Shown: one piece after another, positions 25,588 to 34,389 of the stretch
How the letters are laid out: each line of letters begins with the position of its first letter
How positions within the stretch are numbered: the first letter of the stretch is position 1
DNA from: JACKDW01 sp964621785
GTDB lineage: Bacteria; Myxococcota_A; Polyangia; Nannocystales; Nannocystaceae
Length of the DNA: 64,000 nt
Direction: 5' to 3'
Assembly: GCA_964621785.1 (NCBI GenBank)
Contig: CAZUPD010000010.1
Coordinates: 43,159 to 107,158, forward strand
The notes under the pieces: model-generated
What the model was told of the DNA's origin: nothing
What the model saw: the letters and a program-made list of their open reading frames with translations, nothing else
The model's database searches: none
Translations under genes and position numbers: made by a program

Positions 25588-27210
25588 ATGCAAAGCTCTC
25601 GGCGCAAGTTCATGGCTGTCTCTGGCCTCGCGTCGGCGGGGCTCCTGTTACCGGGGCGTCTGTGGGCGGCCCCCCAGGGGAGTCGAAAGCCGGCACCCGC
25701 AACCGCGGCGAGCGACCCCAAAGCAGCCGCCATCATTGCGGCGAGCACCATCGTCAAGGATGAACCGCTCGCCCAACTCGCGCTCGACACCGCCACGAAG
25801 TCGGGTGCCAGCTATGCCGATTGTCGACTCGTATTGTGGAAGCGCGAGCGGGTGAGTGTGCGTGACGATCACATCGCCGGTACCGACTTCAGCGACGAGT
25901 ACGGGCTCGGGATCCGGGTCATCGCCGAGGGTGCCTGGGGATTCGCCGCAACCTCGAGGCTCGACAAAAAATCGATCGTCCGGATCGCCAAACAGGCGGT
26001 AGCGATCGCCAAGCGCAACGCGATGTTGATGCCCCAGCCCGTCGAACTCGCGCCCACCCCCGCGATTCAGGGCACCTGGGTGTCGCCGTTTGAGATCGAC
26101 CCGTTCACCGTCCCGCTGCAGGACAAGGCCAGTTACCTCATCGACGCCGCCCAAACCTGTCTCAAAGTTCCGGGGGTCCGGCACATCCGCGCCCAGTCGC
26201 TGGCTGTGCGTGAGGAAAAGTTGCTGCTCACAAGCGAAGGTTCGCGGATCCATCAGGTGTTCCTCCGCGTCATGCCCGGGTTTTCGGCCACTGCAGTCGA
26301 TCGTCGGCGGGGCCGATTCACCTCGCGCGACCACGAAGTGCAGCCGATGCTCGCCGGTTGGGAGCACGCTACCGCGGCCGACTTCATTGGAGCTGCCCGC
26401 GAAATCGGCACCCAGGCCGTGCAAAAACTCCACGCCAAATCGGTCGAGCCCGGCAAACGCACCGTGGTCCTGGCCCCGACCAACCTGTGGCTGACGATTC
26501 ACGAGAGCATCGGCCACCCCACCGAACTCGACCGCGCCCGCGGACTCGAGGCGAACTATGCAGGTACAAGTTTTCTCAAACCCGAAATGACAGGTCGCTT
26601 TCGCATCGGCTCCGACATCGTGCAGCTGGTAGCCGACCGCACCCAGACCGGCGGCCTGGCCACCACGGGATGGGACGACGAGGCTGTCCCTGCGGGCAAG
26701 TGGCCGATCGTCAAAGACGGGATGTTGGTCGGGTGGCAGACGACCCGCGACCAGGCCAGTTGGATCGGTGAAAAACGAAGTCGCGGATGTTCCTACGCCG
26801 ACAGTTACGCGAGTGTGCCGTTTCAACGCATGCCCAACATCAGTCTCCAGCCCGGTAGCGAGGGCTACACAACCGAAGATCTGATCGCCGCCACCGACGA
26901 CGGAATTTTGATCACCGGGCGCGGAAGCTGGTCGATCGACCATCAGCGCTACAACTTCCAATTCGGCGGCCAGTTCTTTTGGGAAATCAAAAATGGACGC
27001 CTGACCCGGCCGCTGCGGGATGTGGCCTACCAGTCCAATACGGCCGAGTTCTGGCAGTCCTGCGACATGTTGGGCGGGGAGGGGACCTACCGGTTGGGCG
27101 GCAGCTTTTCCGATGGCAAGGGCGAACCGCCTCAGTCCAACGCCGTCAGCCACGGATGCCCGCCCGCGCGGTTTACCGTCAACATCCTCAACACCGGGGG
27201 AGACCGATGA
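25588..27210 (+). CDS. Tat-exported TldD-family metallopeptidase
   Basis: 540 residues. The N-terminus has a twin-arginine signal, SSRRKFMAVSGLASAGLLLP, ending near LWAAPQG, so this copy is probably exported folded with its metal. The rest matches TldD: an N-terminal domain (SYADCRLVLWKRERVSVRDD) and the HESIGH zinc motif (HExxxH, about 305-310), then SRGCSYADSYASVPFQRMPN and ITGRGSWSID near the C-terminus. TldD pairs with TldE/PmbA to cleave short unfolded peptides, including microcin and CcdA leaders. The partner gene follows. Export of a TldD homologue is unusual compared with the cytoplasmic E. coli enzyme. Confidence 0.85.
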   Translation: MQSSRRKFMAVSGLASAGLLLPGRLWAAPQGSRKPAPATAASDPKAAAIIAASTIVKDEPLAQLALDTATKSGASYADCRLVLWKRERVSVRDDHIAGTDFSDEYGLGIRVIAEGAWGFAATSRLDKKSIVRIAKQAVAIAKRNAMLMPQPVELAPTPAIQGTWVSPFEIDPFTVPLQDKASYLIDAAQTCLKVPGVRHIRAQSLAVREEKLLLTSEGSRIHQVFLRVMPGFSATAVDRRRGRFTSRDHEVQPMLAGWEHATAADFIGAAREIGTQAVQKLHAKSVEPGKRTVVLAPTNLWLTIHESIGHPTELDRARGLEANYAGTSFLKPEMTGRFRIGSDIVQLVADRTQTGGLATTGWDDEAVPAGKWPIVKDGMLVGWQTTRDQASWIGEKRSRGCSYADSYASVPFQRMPNISLQPGSEGYTTEDLIAATDDGILITGRGSWSIDHQRYNFQFGGQFFWEIKNGRLTRPLRDVAYQSNTAEFWQSCDMLGGEGTYRLGGSFSDGKGEPPQSNAVSHGCPPARFTVNILNTGGDR

Positions 27211-27272
27211 AGATGCACTTGCAACAACTGAACGTTTTCACGGCCCGGCTTTTGGAGGTGCTCGGTGGCTAA
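27207..27272 (+). CDS. 21-codon micro-ORF between the tldD- and tldE-like genes
   Basis: The ATG at 27207 overlaps the TGA of the TldD-like gene (ATGA) and encodes MKMHLQQLNVFTARLLEVLGG. Its stop lies 8 bases inside the next gene, whose Shine-Dalgarno GGAGG is within the micro-ORF. It may only serve translational coupling between the two subunits; there is no evidence that the peptide is functional. Confidence 0.3.
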   Translation: MKMHLQQLNVFTARLLEVLGG

Positions 27273-28599
27273 GCCTGCCCGTCAACGCCTCAAGTCGATC
27301 ACCGATGCGGTCCTCAAGGCAGCGACCATGCCCGAGGTACTCGTGCATGTACATGAACAGCGCGAGGGCAACCTGCGATTTGCCAACAACCACGCGACGA
27401 CCGCGGGGGAGGTCGAGAGTCTGGGGGTCTCGATCAGCGTAAGCGAGGGCGGTCGCACAGCAACGGTGAGCGGCAATGATGTGAGTTCCAGTGGCCTGGC
27501 CAAGCTGGTTTCCCGCGCCGAAGAACTGTGCCGACTGTCCCCGGTCGATCCTGAGTACATGCCCCCGTTAGGCCCCCAGACCTACACAAAAAGTGAATCG
27601 GCCTACGATGCCAAAACCGCCAAACTCGATGCTGAAGGCAGGGCCAACCTCGCCGCCAAGTTGATCCGCGGGGCCAACCTGCGCAAGTTGACGACGGCTG
27701 GCCTCGTGATGGCGACGCAGAGTGCCGAGGCCGTTGCGAGCTCCGCCGGTTTGTTTGCCTTTCACCAGCAGACCCAAGTCGAGATCACACAAACCTGCCG
27801 CACCAAGGATGGGACCGGCAGCGGCTGGGCAGGTGATTGTCACCACGCAGTGGCCGGACTCGACCCTGACGCGGTGGCCACAGCTGCGGCCGACAAAGCC
27901 GAGATGTCGAGCAAGCCGACCGAGCTCAAGCCAGGCCGTCACGTCGTATTGCTCGAGCCCCAGGCAGTCGGCGACCTGTTGGGCTTTCTCAGTTGGTCGC
28001 TGGCGAGCCGGAGCGCCGACGAGGGCCGTAGTTACTTCTCCAAACCTGGCGGTGGCAATCGGGTCGGCGAGACATTGTTTCACCCGAGCATCACGATCCG
28101 CAGCGATCCGTTCCACCGGCTTCACCCTTCGCGCCCGTTTGCCGGAGATGGCCAGCCGCTCGAGCGCGTCACGTGGATCAAACGGGGCAAACTAGAGACC
28201 CTGGCAACCTCGCGCTACTGGGCCAAGAAGCAGGGGATCAAGCCGCTTCCGCAACCGAATTCAATGCATATGCAGGGGACCACCAAGACCCTACTCGACC
28301 TCATGCGGGGGATCGAGTCCGGTGTGTTGGTCACGCGATTTTTCTACAACCGCATGCTCGACCCGCGGACGATCCTCGCCACCGGGCTGACACGCGACGG
28401 GACGTTTGAGATCAAAAACGGCAAGATTACGCGCTCGCTCAAGAACATGCGCTACAACGACAGCCCGGTGACACTGCTCAAAAACACCTTGGCGGTGGGG
28501 CTGCCCAAGCGGGTTGTGTCGCGCTACGGAGGCGTCGCCGTGGTGCCGCCGATGGTGGTGGAGGGCTTCAACTTCGCCAGTGTGAGCGACGCTGTCTGA
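27265..28599 (+). CDS. TldE/PmbA-family protein
   Basis: 444 residues; the GTG start has GGAGG at the proper distance. It resembles the TldE/PmbA subunit that pairs with TldD: NLRFANNHATTAGEVESLGV in the N-terminal domain, a central cofactor-like region, and a C-terminal domain with SGVLVTRFFYNRMLDPRTIL, FEIKNGKITRSLKNMRYNDS and VVPPMVVEGFNFAS. Like other TldE proteins it lacks HExxxH. Unlike its TldD partner it has no signal peptide that I can see, which raises the question of whether the two proteins meet in the cytoplasm before Tat export. TGCATATGCA and TGCATGTACA words lie within it. Confidence 0.82.
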   Translation: MAKPARQRLKSITDAVLKAATMPEVLVHVHEQREGNLRFANNHATTAGEVESLGVSISVSEGGRTATVSGNDVSSSGLAKLVSRAEELCRLSPVDPEYMPPLGPQTYTKSESAYDAKTAKLDAEGRANLAAKLIRGANLRKLTTAGLVMATQSAEAVASSAGLFAFHQQTQVEITQTCRTKDGTGSGWAGDCHHAVAGLDPDAVATAAADKAEMSSKPTELKPGRHVVLLEPQAVGDLLGFLSWSLASRSADEGRSYFSKPGGGNRVGETLFHPSITIRSDPFHRLHPSRPFAGDGQPLERVTWIKRGKLETLATSRYWAKKQGIKPLPQPNSMHMQGTTKTLLDLMRGIESGVLVTRFFYNRMLDPRTILATGLTRDGTFEIKNGKITRSLKNMRYNDSPVTLLKNTLAVGLPKRVVSRYGGVAVVPPMVVEGFNFASVSDAV

Positions 28600-28880
28600 C
28601 TGCGACCTCGCCGTGCGCTCGCCTCGGTGATGTGTGACGCCGAGCTGTCGCCCACTCGATCGCACGACGGGGCGCCCGGAACTCGGGATTCAATGCATAT
28701 GCAAATTAGTCAGGGCCGAGGTAAGGGGTGCTGGCTCGACGAGTCGGTCGCGTCAGTCACGCTTCCGCGCCTTGGTCGAGTCAAGACGAATGCGCGTTTT
28801 CACTTTGGCCGAGTTTGACCCAATTTTTTGCGGCCATTCGAAGGACCGACATAAGATTACCTGTGCCTACATCGGAGCCA

Positions 28881-29282
28881 ATGATGATCGAACGACGGAC
28901 CGAGCGGAGCTCCATTCCTTGGGAAGCTGCCAGCCTCTATCTCAAAAGCATGGTTGCGCGGAAACAGCTCGACCATATGGTGCTCGCCAGCCGCGAGGGG
29001 ATGTTTGTCCTCGGGTCGGAGGGCAGTGAGCGGGACAGTCGACTGGCTGCGTTGGCACCACTCGTCGCCGAACATCCTTCTGCGCTCAGTCCCAGAGTCG
29101 TCGCCCGCGTGACCCGTGGTCGCCCGATTCAGACCTGGCGTGTCCGTGTCCGCGGGCAACCTTGCTTCCTCGCTGCGGTCGGTCGCTCGACCCAGCTGAC
29201 GACCGACGTCCAACACACTCTCGACCGGATTTTTTCAACGGGACGGACCCCGGGTCCGAGTCGGCCGATGTTGCCCAACTGA
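28881..29282 (+). CDS. Small protein of unknown function, possibly roadblock-like
   Basis: 133 residues. GGAG precedes the ATG pair at 28881/28884, which fixes the start; the frame is open further upstream without support. The segment LKSMVARKQLDHMVLASREG followed by MFVLGSEGSERDSRLAAL resembles the helix-strand-strand opening of roadblock/LC7 domains, and WRVRVRGQPCFLAAVG could be a later strand pair. It has no signal peptide or membrane span. It stands alone between the tldE-like gene and ung. I would not assign a function. Confidence 0.5.
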   Translation: MMIERRTERSSIPWEAASLYLKSMVARKQLDHMVLASREGMFVLGSEGSERDSRLAALAPLVAEHPSALSPRVVARVTRGRPIQTWRVRVRGQPCFLAAVGRSTQLTTDVQHTLDRIFSTGRTPGPSRPMLPN

Positions 29283-29402
29283 GTTTCCATCCATCGTTTT
29301 ATTTGAACTTACAACTTATTTCGGCATCCGTGCCAGGGATCCGCCCGATGGGTGGGTGCCTGGTCCGGGTGCCGAATGTTTGTTGGGTCTGTGAAATCCA
29401 AC

Positions 29403-30092
29403 TCAAATATTGTCGAGGCGCCAGTCGATCGTCGGGTGACCAAACTCCTCGAGTTTTTCGTTGATCGCGGAGTAGGGGCGGCTGCCGAAAAACCCGTTGC
29501 GGGCCGAGAGTGGCGAGGGGTGGGTGCCCTGGATGATCGCGTTTTGCTCGCTGTCGATCAGTTTGGTTTTTTTCTTTGCGTAGCCGCCCCACAGGACAAA
29601 CACGATCGGACGCGGATCGGCACTCAGTGTGCGGATCACGGCATCGGTGAACTTCTCCCAGCCCTTACCCTTGTGTGAGTTGGCCTTGTGTGCCCGCACG
29701 GTGAGGACGGCGTTGAGCATCAGGATTCCCTGCTTGGCCCAGTCGACCAGATAGCCGTGGTTGGGCCGCGGGTGGCCGAGATCGGACTCTAGCTCTTTGT
29801 ACATGTTGACCAGGGAAGGTGGGACTTTGATCCCCGGGCGAACCGAAAAACACAACCCGTGGGCCTGGCCGTTGTCGTGGTAGGGATCTTGGCCGAGTAA
29901 CACCACCGAGACCTTGTCGTACGGCACCAACTCAAATGCCTGAAACACGTCCTCGGGAGGCGGAAAAATCTCCTGTTGTTTGCGTTCGTCGGCCACGAAT
30001 TGTTTGAGCCGTTGAAAGTACGGTTTTTCGAGTTCGGGGCCGAGGGCCACAGCCCAGTCGTCGGGTAGGTTGTATTCGGCTACGGATTTCAC
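29403..30092 (-). CDS. ung: Uracil-DNA glycosylase, family 1
   Basis: 229 residues from a GTG at 30092 (VKSVAEYNLPDDWAVALGPE); the frame continues upstream to 30209 with no homology. It excises uracil from DNA as the first step of base-excision repair. The water-activating motif is LLGQDPYHDNGQAHGLCFSV, and the Leu-intercalation loop is GTHPSPLSARNGFFGS; WGGYAKKK is the conserved strand between them. Length and motifs are normal for bacterial Ung. Confidence 0.95.
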   Translation of the reverse strand: MKSVAEYNLPDDWAVALGPELEKPYFQRLKQFVADERKQQEIFPPPEDVFQAFELVPYDKVSVVLLGQDPYHDNGQAHGLCFSVRPGIKVPPSLVNMYKELESDLGHPRPNHGYLVDWAKQGILMLNAVLTVRAHKANSHKGKGWEKFTDAVIRTLSADPRPIVFVLWGGYAKKKTKLIDSEQNAIIQGTHPSPLSARNGFFGSRPYSAINEKLEEFGHPTIDWRLDNI

Positions 30093-30340
30093 GCAGAGCA
30101 GGGTAGCGGAAAATCGACGGTTGCCGAAGGACGACCCGCCTGTTCTCGCACGCGGTTGTGGGTCGGTTGCAGGTTTCGCGCGCACATTCTCCGGGCGGTC
30201 GATATGCACCGGGTTGTCACGCTCGCGCTTGCGAAGTCCTCACAGGATGCGCACGGGGGAGTGGAGGCAAACGGGGAGTCCGTTTGTGAGCTGCCGAGTC
30301 GTGGGCGCAAACAACTTGCTACTACAAATCATGCAGATAC

Positions 30341-30373
30341 AAAAACGGCCCCAGATCCGGATCCGGGGCCGTT
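30341..30373 (-). terminator. Strong terminator of the M17 aminopeptidase gene
   Basis: On the minus strand: AACGGCCCC, a 12-base loop containing ATCCGGAT, then GGGGCCGTT running directly into a U tract (GTTTTTG). The stem is 9 bp. It lies 23 bases after the stop at 30396. A TGCAGATACA word (30332-30341) abuts it. Confidence 0.85.
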
Positions 30374-30395
30374 GTTGTCAGCGACAACCGTTTGG

Positions 30396-31874
30396 TCACA
30401 GATTGCGAATCGCTTCGGAGATCAGGGCCACACCATACCCGGTCGCCCGCATCTTGGGGAATGCCGGGCCTGCGAGGTCGATGTGACACCACTGGGCGTC
30501 GGTGCCCTCCATTTGCGAATACACGAACTGTGCGGCACAGGCCGATTGCGCATTCATCCGGTTGCGGACCGAGTTGCACATGTCTGCGACTTCGCTGTGG
30601 AACTCGCTCTTGAAAAACTCGGGGGCAAACGGCAGCGGGTGGGCGAGGTCGCCGGAGATGGTGCCGGCCTCGACCACGGTTTTTTCGAGATCGCCGTCAT
30701 TGCAGACGATCGCCGCGTGCAGGACACCTGTCGAGATCATCTGCGCTCCGGTGAGGGTCGCCGCGTCGAACACGATATCGGCCTTGAGGTCGCGCGACGC
30801 ATAGCTGACGCCGTCGGCGAGCAACAGTCGACCTTCGGCGTCGGTGTTGTTGATCTCGACCGTCTTGCCGGAGTGCATCAGCAAGATATCGTCGGGTTTG
30901 TACGATGCCGGGCCGATCGCATTTTCAGCTAGGCACATCAGCAGGCTCAGGCGGTGCGGGCTGTTGTTGCTGGCGAGCACGCGAAACGCTCCGAGGACAG
31001 CAGCGGAGCCACCCATGTCGCACTTCATCCGCGACATGTTGCCGCTGATCTTGAGGTTGAGTCCGCCCGTGTCGTAGGTGACGCCCTTGCCGACGAGCGC
31101 GATGTGCTTGCCACTACCTTTGCCGCGGGGAGGGGTGTAGGTCGCCAGCACAAGTCGCGGCGCAGACACGGCCGCACGTCCGACCGAGTGGATCCCCATC
31201 ATCCCCTGCTTGACGAGGGCTTCGCCGACGATCGACTTGATCTTGACCCGGCGCAATGGCTTGAGGAGTTCGCGGATGCGTTTTTCGTAGCTCGCTGGAT
31301 CGAGGTCGGTCGGCGGTGTATCGACCAACTCTTGCGAATCGCGGGTCGCCTCGACCGTGCTGCGGACGACATTGGTCACCGGCACAACAACCCCGTCGGC
31401 ATCGACGGCGATCACCTGGATCTTGCGACCTTTGGAGTCCGAGTGTTTGCGGTTGTAGTGGGGGAAGGCGCGCCCGACCGCATTGCAAGCCGACAACACG
31501 TGGGACTCGTCTTCGAGGATCAAGATGACCCCGACCTTGCCCTCGGACGCGTGGCTGGCTCCGGCGGTGACCCTGCGGATCGCTTCGGCTCGGGCGGCGC
31601 TGTTGTAGCGGGAGCCGGTATCGGGCAGGACGCCGATACAAATTTTCTTGGGCGGCGAAGGGTTGAGCGAGCTGGCTGTCGCTCCCATGTCACCCGGCGA
31701 GGTGTCCTTGGCGAGGGCAATCACCGTGTCGCTGGCGGCTTCGGGCAGGATGTCGGGAAACTTACGGCTGTCAAACCGGCCCTTGGACGCAATGACGAGG
31801 ACGCTTCGGCATCCTTTGAGGAGAGATCGGACGTTCTTCGCAAAACTCAATTCCGGCACGGGCGGATTATGCAC
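30396..31874 (-). CDS. M17 family (leucyl) aminopeptidase
   Basis: 492 residues. It has a C-terminal catalytic domain with two-metal-site motifs: VGKGVTYDTGGLNLK (metal/substrate lysine), CDMGGSAAVLGAF and the M17 signature NNTDAEGRLLLADG, then DAATLTGAQMIST. The N-terminal domain (to about 180) is a variable alpha/beta regulatory part. The catalytic region resembles the animal NPEPL1-type branch, found also in myxobacteria, more than E. coli PepA. It should remove N-terminal residues from peptides in the cytoplasm. It is divergent from the kinase gene and followed by a strong terminator. Confidence 0.88.
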   Translation of the reverse strand: MHNPPVPELSFAKNVRSLLKGCRSVLVIASKGRFDSRKFPDILPEAASDTVIALAKDTSPGDMGATASSLNPSPPKKICIGVLPDTGSRYNSAARAEAIRRVTAGASHASEGKVGVILILEDESHVLSACNAVGRAFPHYNRKHSDSKGRKIQVIAVDADGVVVPVTNVVRSTVEATRDSQELVDTPPTDLDPASYEKRIRELLKPLRRVKIKSIVGEALVKQGMMGIHSVGRAAVSAPRLVLATYTPPRGKGSGKHIALVGKGVTYDTGGLNLKISGNMSRMKCDMGGSAAVLGAFRVLASNNSPHRLSLLMCLAENAIGPASYKPDDILLMHSGKTVEINNTDAEGRLLLADGVSYASRDLKADIVFDAATLTGAQMISTGVLHAAIVCNDGDLEKTVVEAGTISGDLAHPLPFAPEFFKSEFHSEVADMCNSVRNRMNAQSACAAQFVYSQMEGTDAQWCHIDLAGPAFPKMRATGYGVALISEAIRNL

Positions 31875-32303
31875 ACATCTCCGCCGGCCGGTGAACCCCC
31901 CAGTCCGGATTTCTCACCGAGCTTTGGCATCGCGGTGAATGCGTGGTTTCTCGACAAAGCGGGTGCAGCACAACCGTGGCCTGCGCCAGTGATTGTAGGG
32001 TCACGCGATATTGGGGGTGGATGACAACGGTTGCACAAACCGATGTCGCCGACCGTTGTACGCACGGAGACGGCAACCGATCTGGCTCGGGTCTTCCGGC
32101 TGCGGGCGAAGCCTTGCAAGTGCACGCAACCATTGAACGTGCTCTCGCTGCGCGTGCGCGACCCATCGAATGGTTGCGCGCCTTTGCCATGGGGTCGCAA
32201 CCTGCGTGAGGCTTCCGGCCTAGGGCGATTGTACGCATGGCTGACATGCGCCGAAGATCGGCCGTGCGGGCCGGGGTTGTGTTAGCGTCTAGGGCGACGC
32301 GTC
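31875..32303. other. Divergent intergenic region upstream of kinase 1
   Basis: About 430 bases with no supported gene. It contains one TGCAAGTGCA word (32115-32124) and, 15 bases before the kinase ATG, the 11-mer GTGTTAGCGTC that is also found before the second kinase. Confidence 0.5.
32279..32289 (+). promoter_or_regulatory. Shared 11-mer upstream of kinase 1 (possible -10 region)
   Basis: GTGTTAGCGTC occurs here, and again at 39225-39235 before the second Ser/Thr kinase. TAGCGT fits a TANNNT-type -10 element. No matching -35 is clear, so it could also be a regulator site or coincidence. Confidence 0.3.
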
Positions 32304-34346
32304 ATGAGCAAACCCAATAATCCAAGGCATAACGATCCACTGATTGGGACCACGTTCGCCGGCCGCTACAGCATCGAACGTCGACTCGGTCGTGGGGGGA
32401 TGGGCGTTGTCTACCGGGCGTTGCAACTCGATGTTCGCCGCAAGGTGGTCATCAAGATCCTCGCACCCGACTGGGTCGGTGACACCGAAGCACTCGCGCG
32501 GTTCGAACGCGAGGCCTCCGGTCTCAGCAGTTTGCAACATCCAAATATCGTCACGATCCTCGACTTCGGCAACGTCGAGGGCAGGGCCTTCATCGTGATG
32601 GAGCTGGTCGAAGGGGAAACCCTCGGGCAACACGTCAAACGCAAGGAGAGGCTCGAACTCAACGAGTTTGTACCGATCGCCGCGCAGGTGCTCAAAGGCC
32701 TCGGCGAGGCCCACTCCCGTGGGATCATTCACCGCGACATCAAGCCGTCCAACATCATGTTGTGCGAGCGTCAGGGGCGGGCCAACTACGTCAAGATCCT
32801 CGACTTCGGTTTGGCGAAGTTGGTGTCTGGCTCTTCGGACATCACCAAACAAAACGTGCTCGGTACCCCGCAGTGTCTCTCGCCCGAGCAGATCCAGGGC
32901 GAGCGAGCAGATCAGCGTGTCGATGTATATGCAGTAGGCATTCTGTTCTACTACATGCTTTCGGGGGTGATGCCGTTCGCTTCCGAGTCCGATATGTCGG
33001 TCTTGTACAAGCACGTCAACGAAAAGCCGAAGCCGTTGTCGGGTCTGTTGCCCGAGGGCCACAAGGTTCCCCAGGGCGTGGTCGAACTGATCGGGCGCTG
33101 CCTCGAGAAAAAACGCGACGATCGGCCGACCGATGCCAATGAAGTTGTCGAAGGTCTGATCGACCAGGTCCCGTTTTCGATGTTTCGGTTGCCCCGCGCG
33201 CTGCCGAAGTCCCAGCGGGCCGAGCCCGAGATCGAGGAGCTCGACTCCGAAGCACTCGAAGAAGACGTGCCGAGCCCCGACGACATCCAGGTCGGCAGTT
33301 TTCCCCGCCAGCCGCGGGCTCCGTCGTCGACCCCGTCGGCCCGCGTCCCCGTCGGTGTGCCGCCGATTCCGACCCAACAACCACCTCCACCCGGGCTGAC
33401 CGAATCACAACGCCGCGAACTCGAGTCCCAGGGACATTCGGTCACCTCGAGTGTCATCGACCCAGAGGGCAATCGCGTCGTCCATGTGCGCAGCAAAAAC
33501 GAGACGCCGATCATGGTCGGTCTCGCGATCGTCGCCGTCGTGCTCGCCCTGTTCATCATCCTCGACGACAAGGACAAGGGCACCGAGGGGGTTGTGCAGC
33601 CGGTTGCGACCGCCGGGCCCGCACCCGTCGCCGACGGTTCCGATGGTCAGGTCGATGTCCAGGCCAAACTCGACGAGGTGCGCGGGCTTATCGACCGCGG
33701 CCAAGTCAGCCAAGCCAAGGAGATCCTCGATACCAACGAGGCCGCGTTCGCCGGTGCGGGGATGACCAAAGCCATCGGCGAACAACGCACGCGGATCGTC
33801 GTGTTTGAAACCATGGCCCGCGCCCGCGAGTTCGAACAAAGTGGTGATACAACGAAAGCGCTCGCCCAGTACCAGGCGGCGTACGGGCTCGATCCGACCA
33901 ACCAAGATGCGCTCGCCAAGATCCGCGAGTTCTTCGGGGGTCGCACTCCACCCGCGGGCAAGTATGGGTTTATCACCGTCAACACCGTCCCCTCAGGGGC
34001 TTCGGTGTGGATCGATGGGAAAGTTGTCGGCAACGCACCGATGTTCTACCCCCTGTCGGTCGGGACCTACGAGCTCGAAATCACTGCCGCAGGCTTCGAG
34101 TCGAAGACCTCTCAGGTGACGGTCGGTGATAGCCAAGATGTTCCGGTCGAGGTCTCGCTCGAGAAAAAGGCCGGTGGTGTGGTCGCCACGTCTCCACCAC
34201 AGACGCCGTCGAATCCGTCTGGCACCAACACCAAAAAGAAGAAGAAAAAGGCTACGAGCACCAACAACACGTCGACCGTCAAGAAGACACCTCCGACGAC
34301 GACGAAGAAGAAAAAGAAAAAATCCACCGGCCTGTTGCCGACATAA
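32304..34346 (+). CDS. Receptor-type Ser/Thr protein kinase with PEGA domain
   Basis: 680 residues. The kinase domain is at about 21-285: LGRGGMGVVYRAL (Gly loop), VVIKIL (Lys), HRDIKPSNIML (catalytic loop), DFGLAKL and GTPQCLSPEQ. A Pro-rich linker (QQPPPPGLTE) leads to a membrane span (IMVGLAIVAVVLALFIILDD, about 402-422). Outside the membrane are a TPR-like helical part (VSQAKEILDTNEAAFAGAGM) and a PEGA domain at about 552-622 (TVPSGASVWIDGKVVGNAPM). The end is a Lys/Thr-rich tail with two runs of Lys (TNTKKKKKK). It probably signals from the envelope, perhaps binding cell wall. Two secreted TPR/lipoprotein genes follow. Confidence 0.92.
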   Translation: MSKPNNPRHNDPLIGTTFAGRYSIERRLGRGGMGVVYRALQLDVRRKVVIKILAPDWVGDTEALARFEREASGLSSLQHPNIVTILDFGNVEGRAFIVMELVEGETLGQHVKRKERLELNEFVPIAAQVLKGLGEAHSRGIIHRDIKPSNIMLCERQGRANYVKILDFGLAKLVSGSSDITKQNVLGTPQCLSPEQIQGERADQRVDVYAVGILFYYMLSGVMPFASESDMSVLYKHVNEKPKPLSGLLPEGHKVPQGVVELIGRCLEKKRDDRPTDANEVVEGLIDQVPFSMFRLPRALPKSQRAEPEIEELDSEALEEDVPSPDDIQVGSFPRQPRAPSSTPSARVPVGVPPIPTQQPPPPGLTESQRRELESQGHSVTSSVIDPEGNRVVHVRSKNETPIMVGLAIVAVVLALFIILDDKDKGTEGVVQPVATAGPAPVADGSDGQVDVQAKLDEVRGLIDRGQVSQAKEILDTNEAAFAGAGMTKAIGEQRTRIVVFETMARAREFEQSGDTTKALAQYQAAYGLDPTNQDALAKIREFFGGRTPPAGKYGFITVNTVPSGASVWIDGKVVGNAPMFYPLSVGTYELEITAAGFESKTSQVTVGDSQDVPVEVSLEKKAGGVVATSPPQTPSNPSGTNTKKKKKKATSTNNTSTVKKTPPTTTKKKKKKSTGLLPT

Positions 34347-34389
34347 CTCGATATCCCAGCCCCTTGAAACCCCCAGTTACGGGAAATCA

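Noticed and set aside
25648..27153. Long minus-strand open frame opposite the TldD-like gene
   Set aside because: Antisense shadow; the plus strand has HExxxH, a Tat signal and clear TldD similarity.
34233..34323. A-rich Lys-codon tracts at the end of kinase 1 as frameshift or phase-variable site
   Set aside because: The tract is broken by G and C bases (AAG codons) and the frame continues normally to a stop, so there is no long homopolymer.
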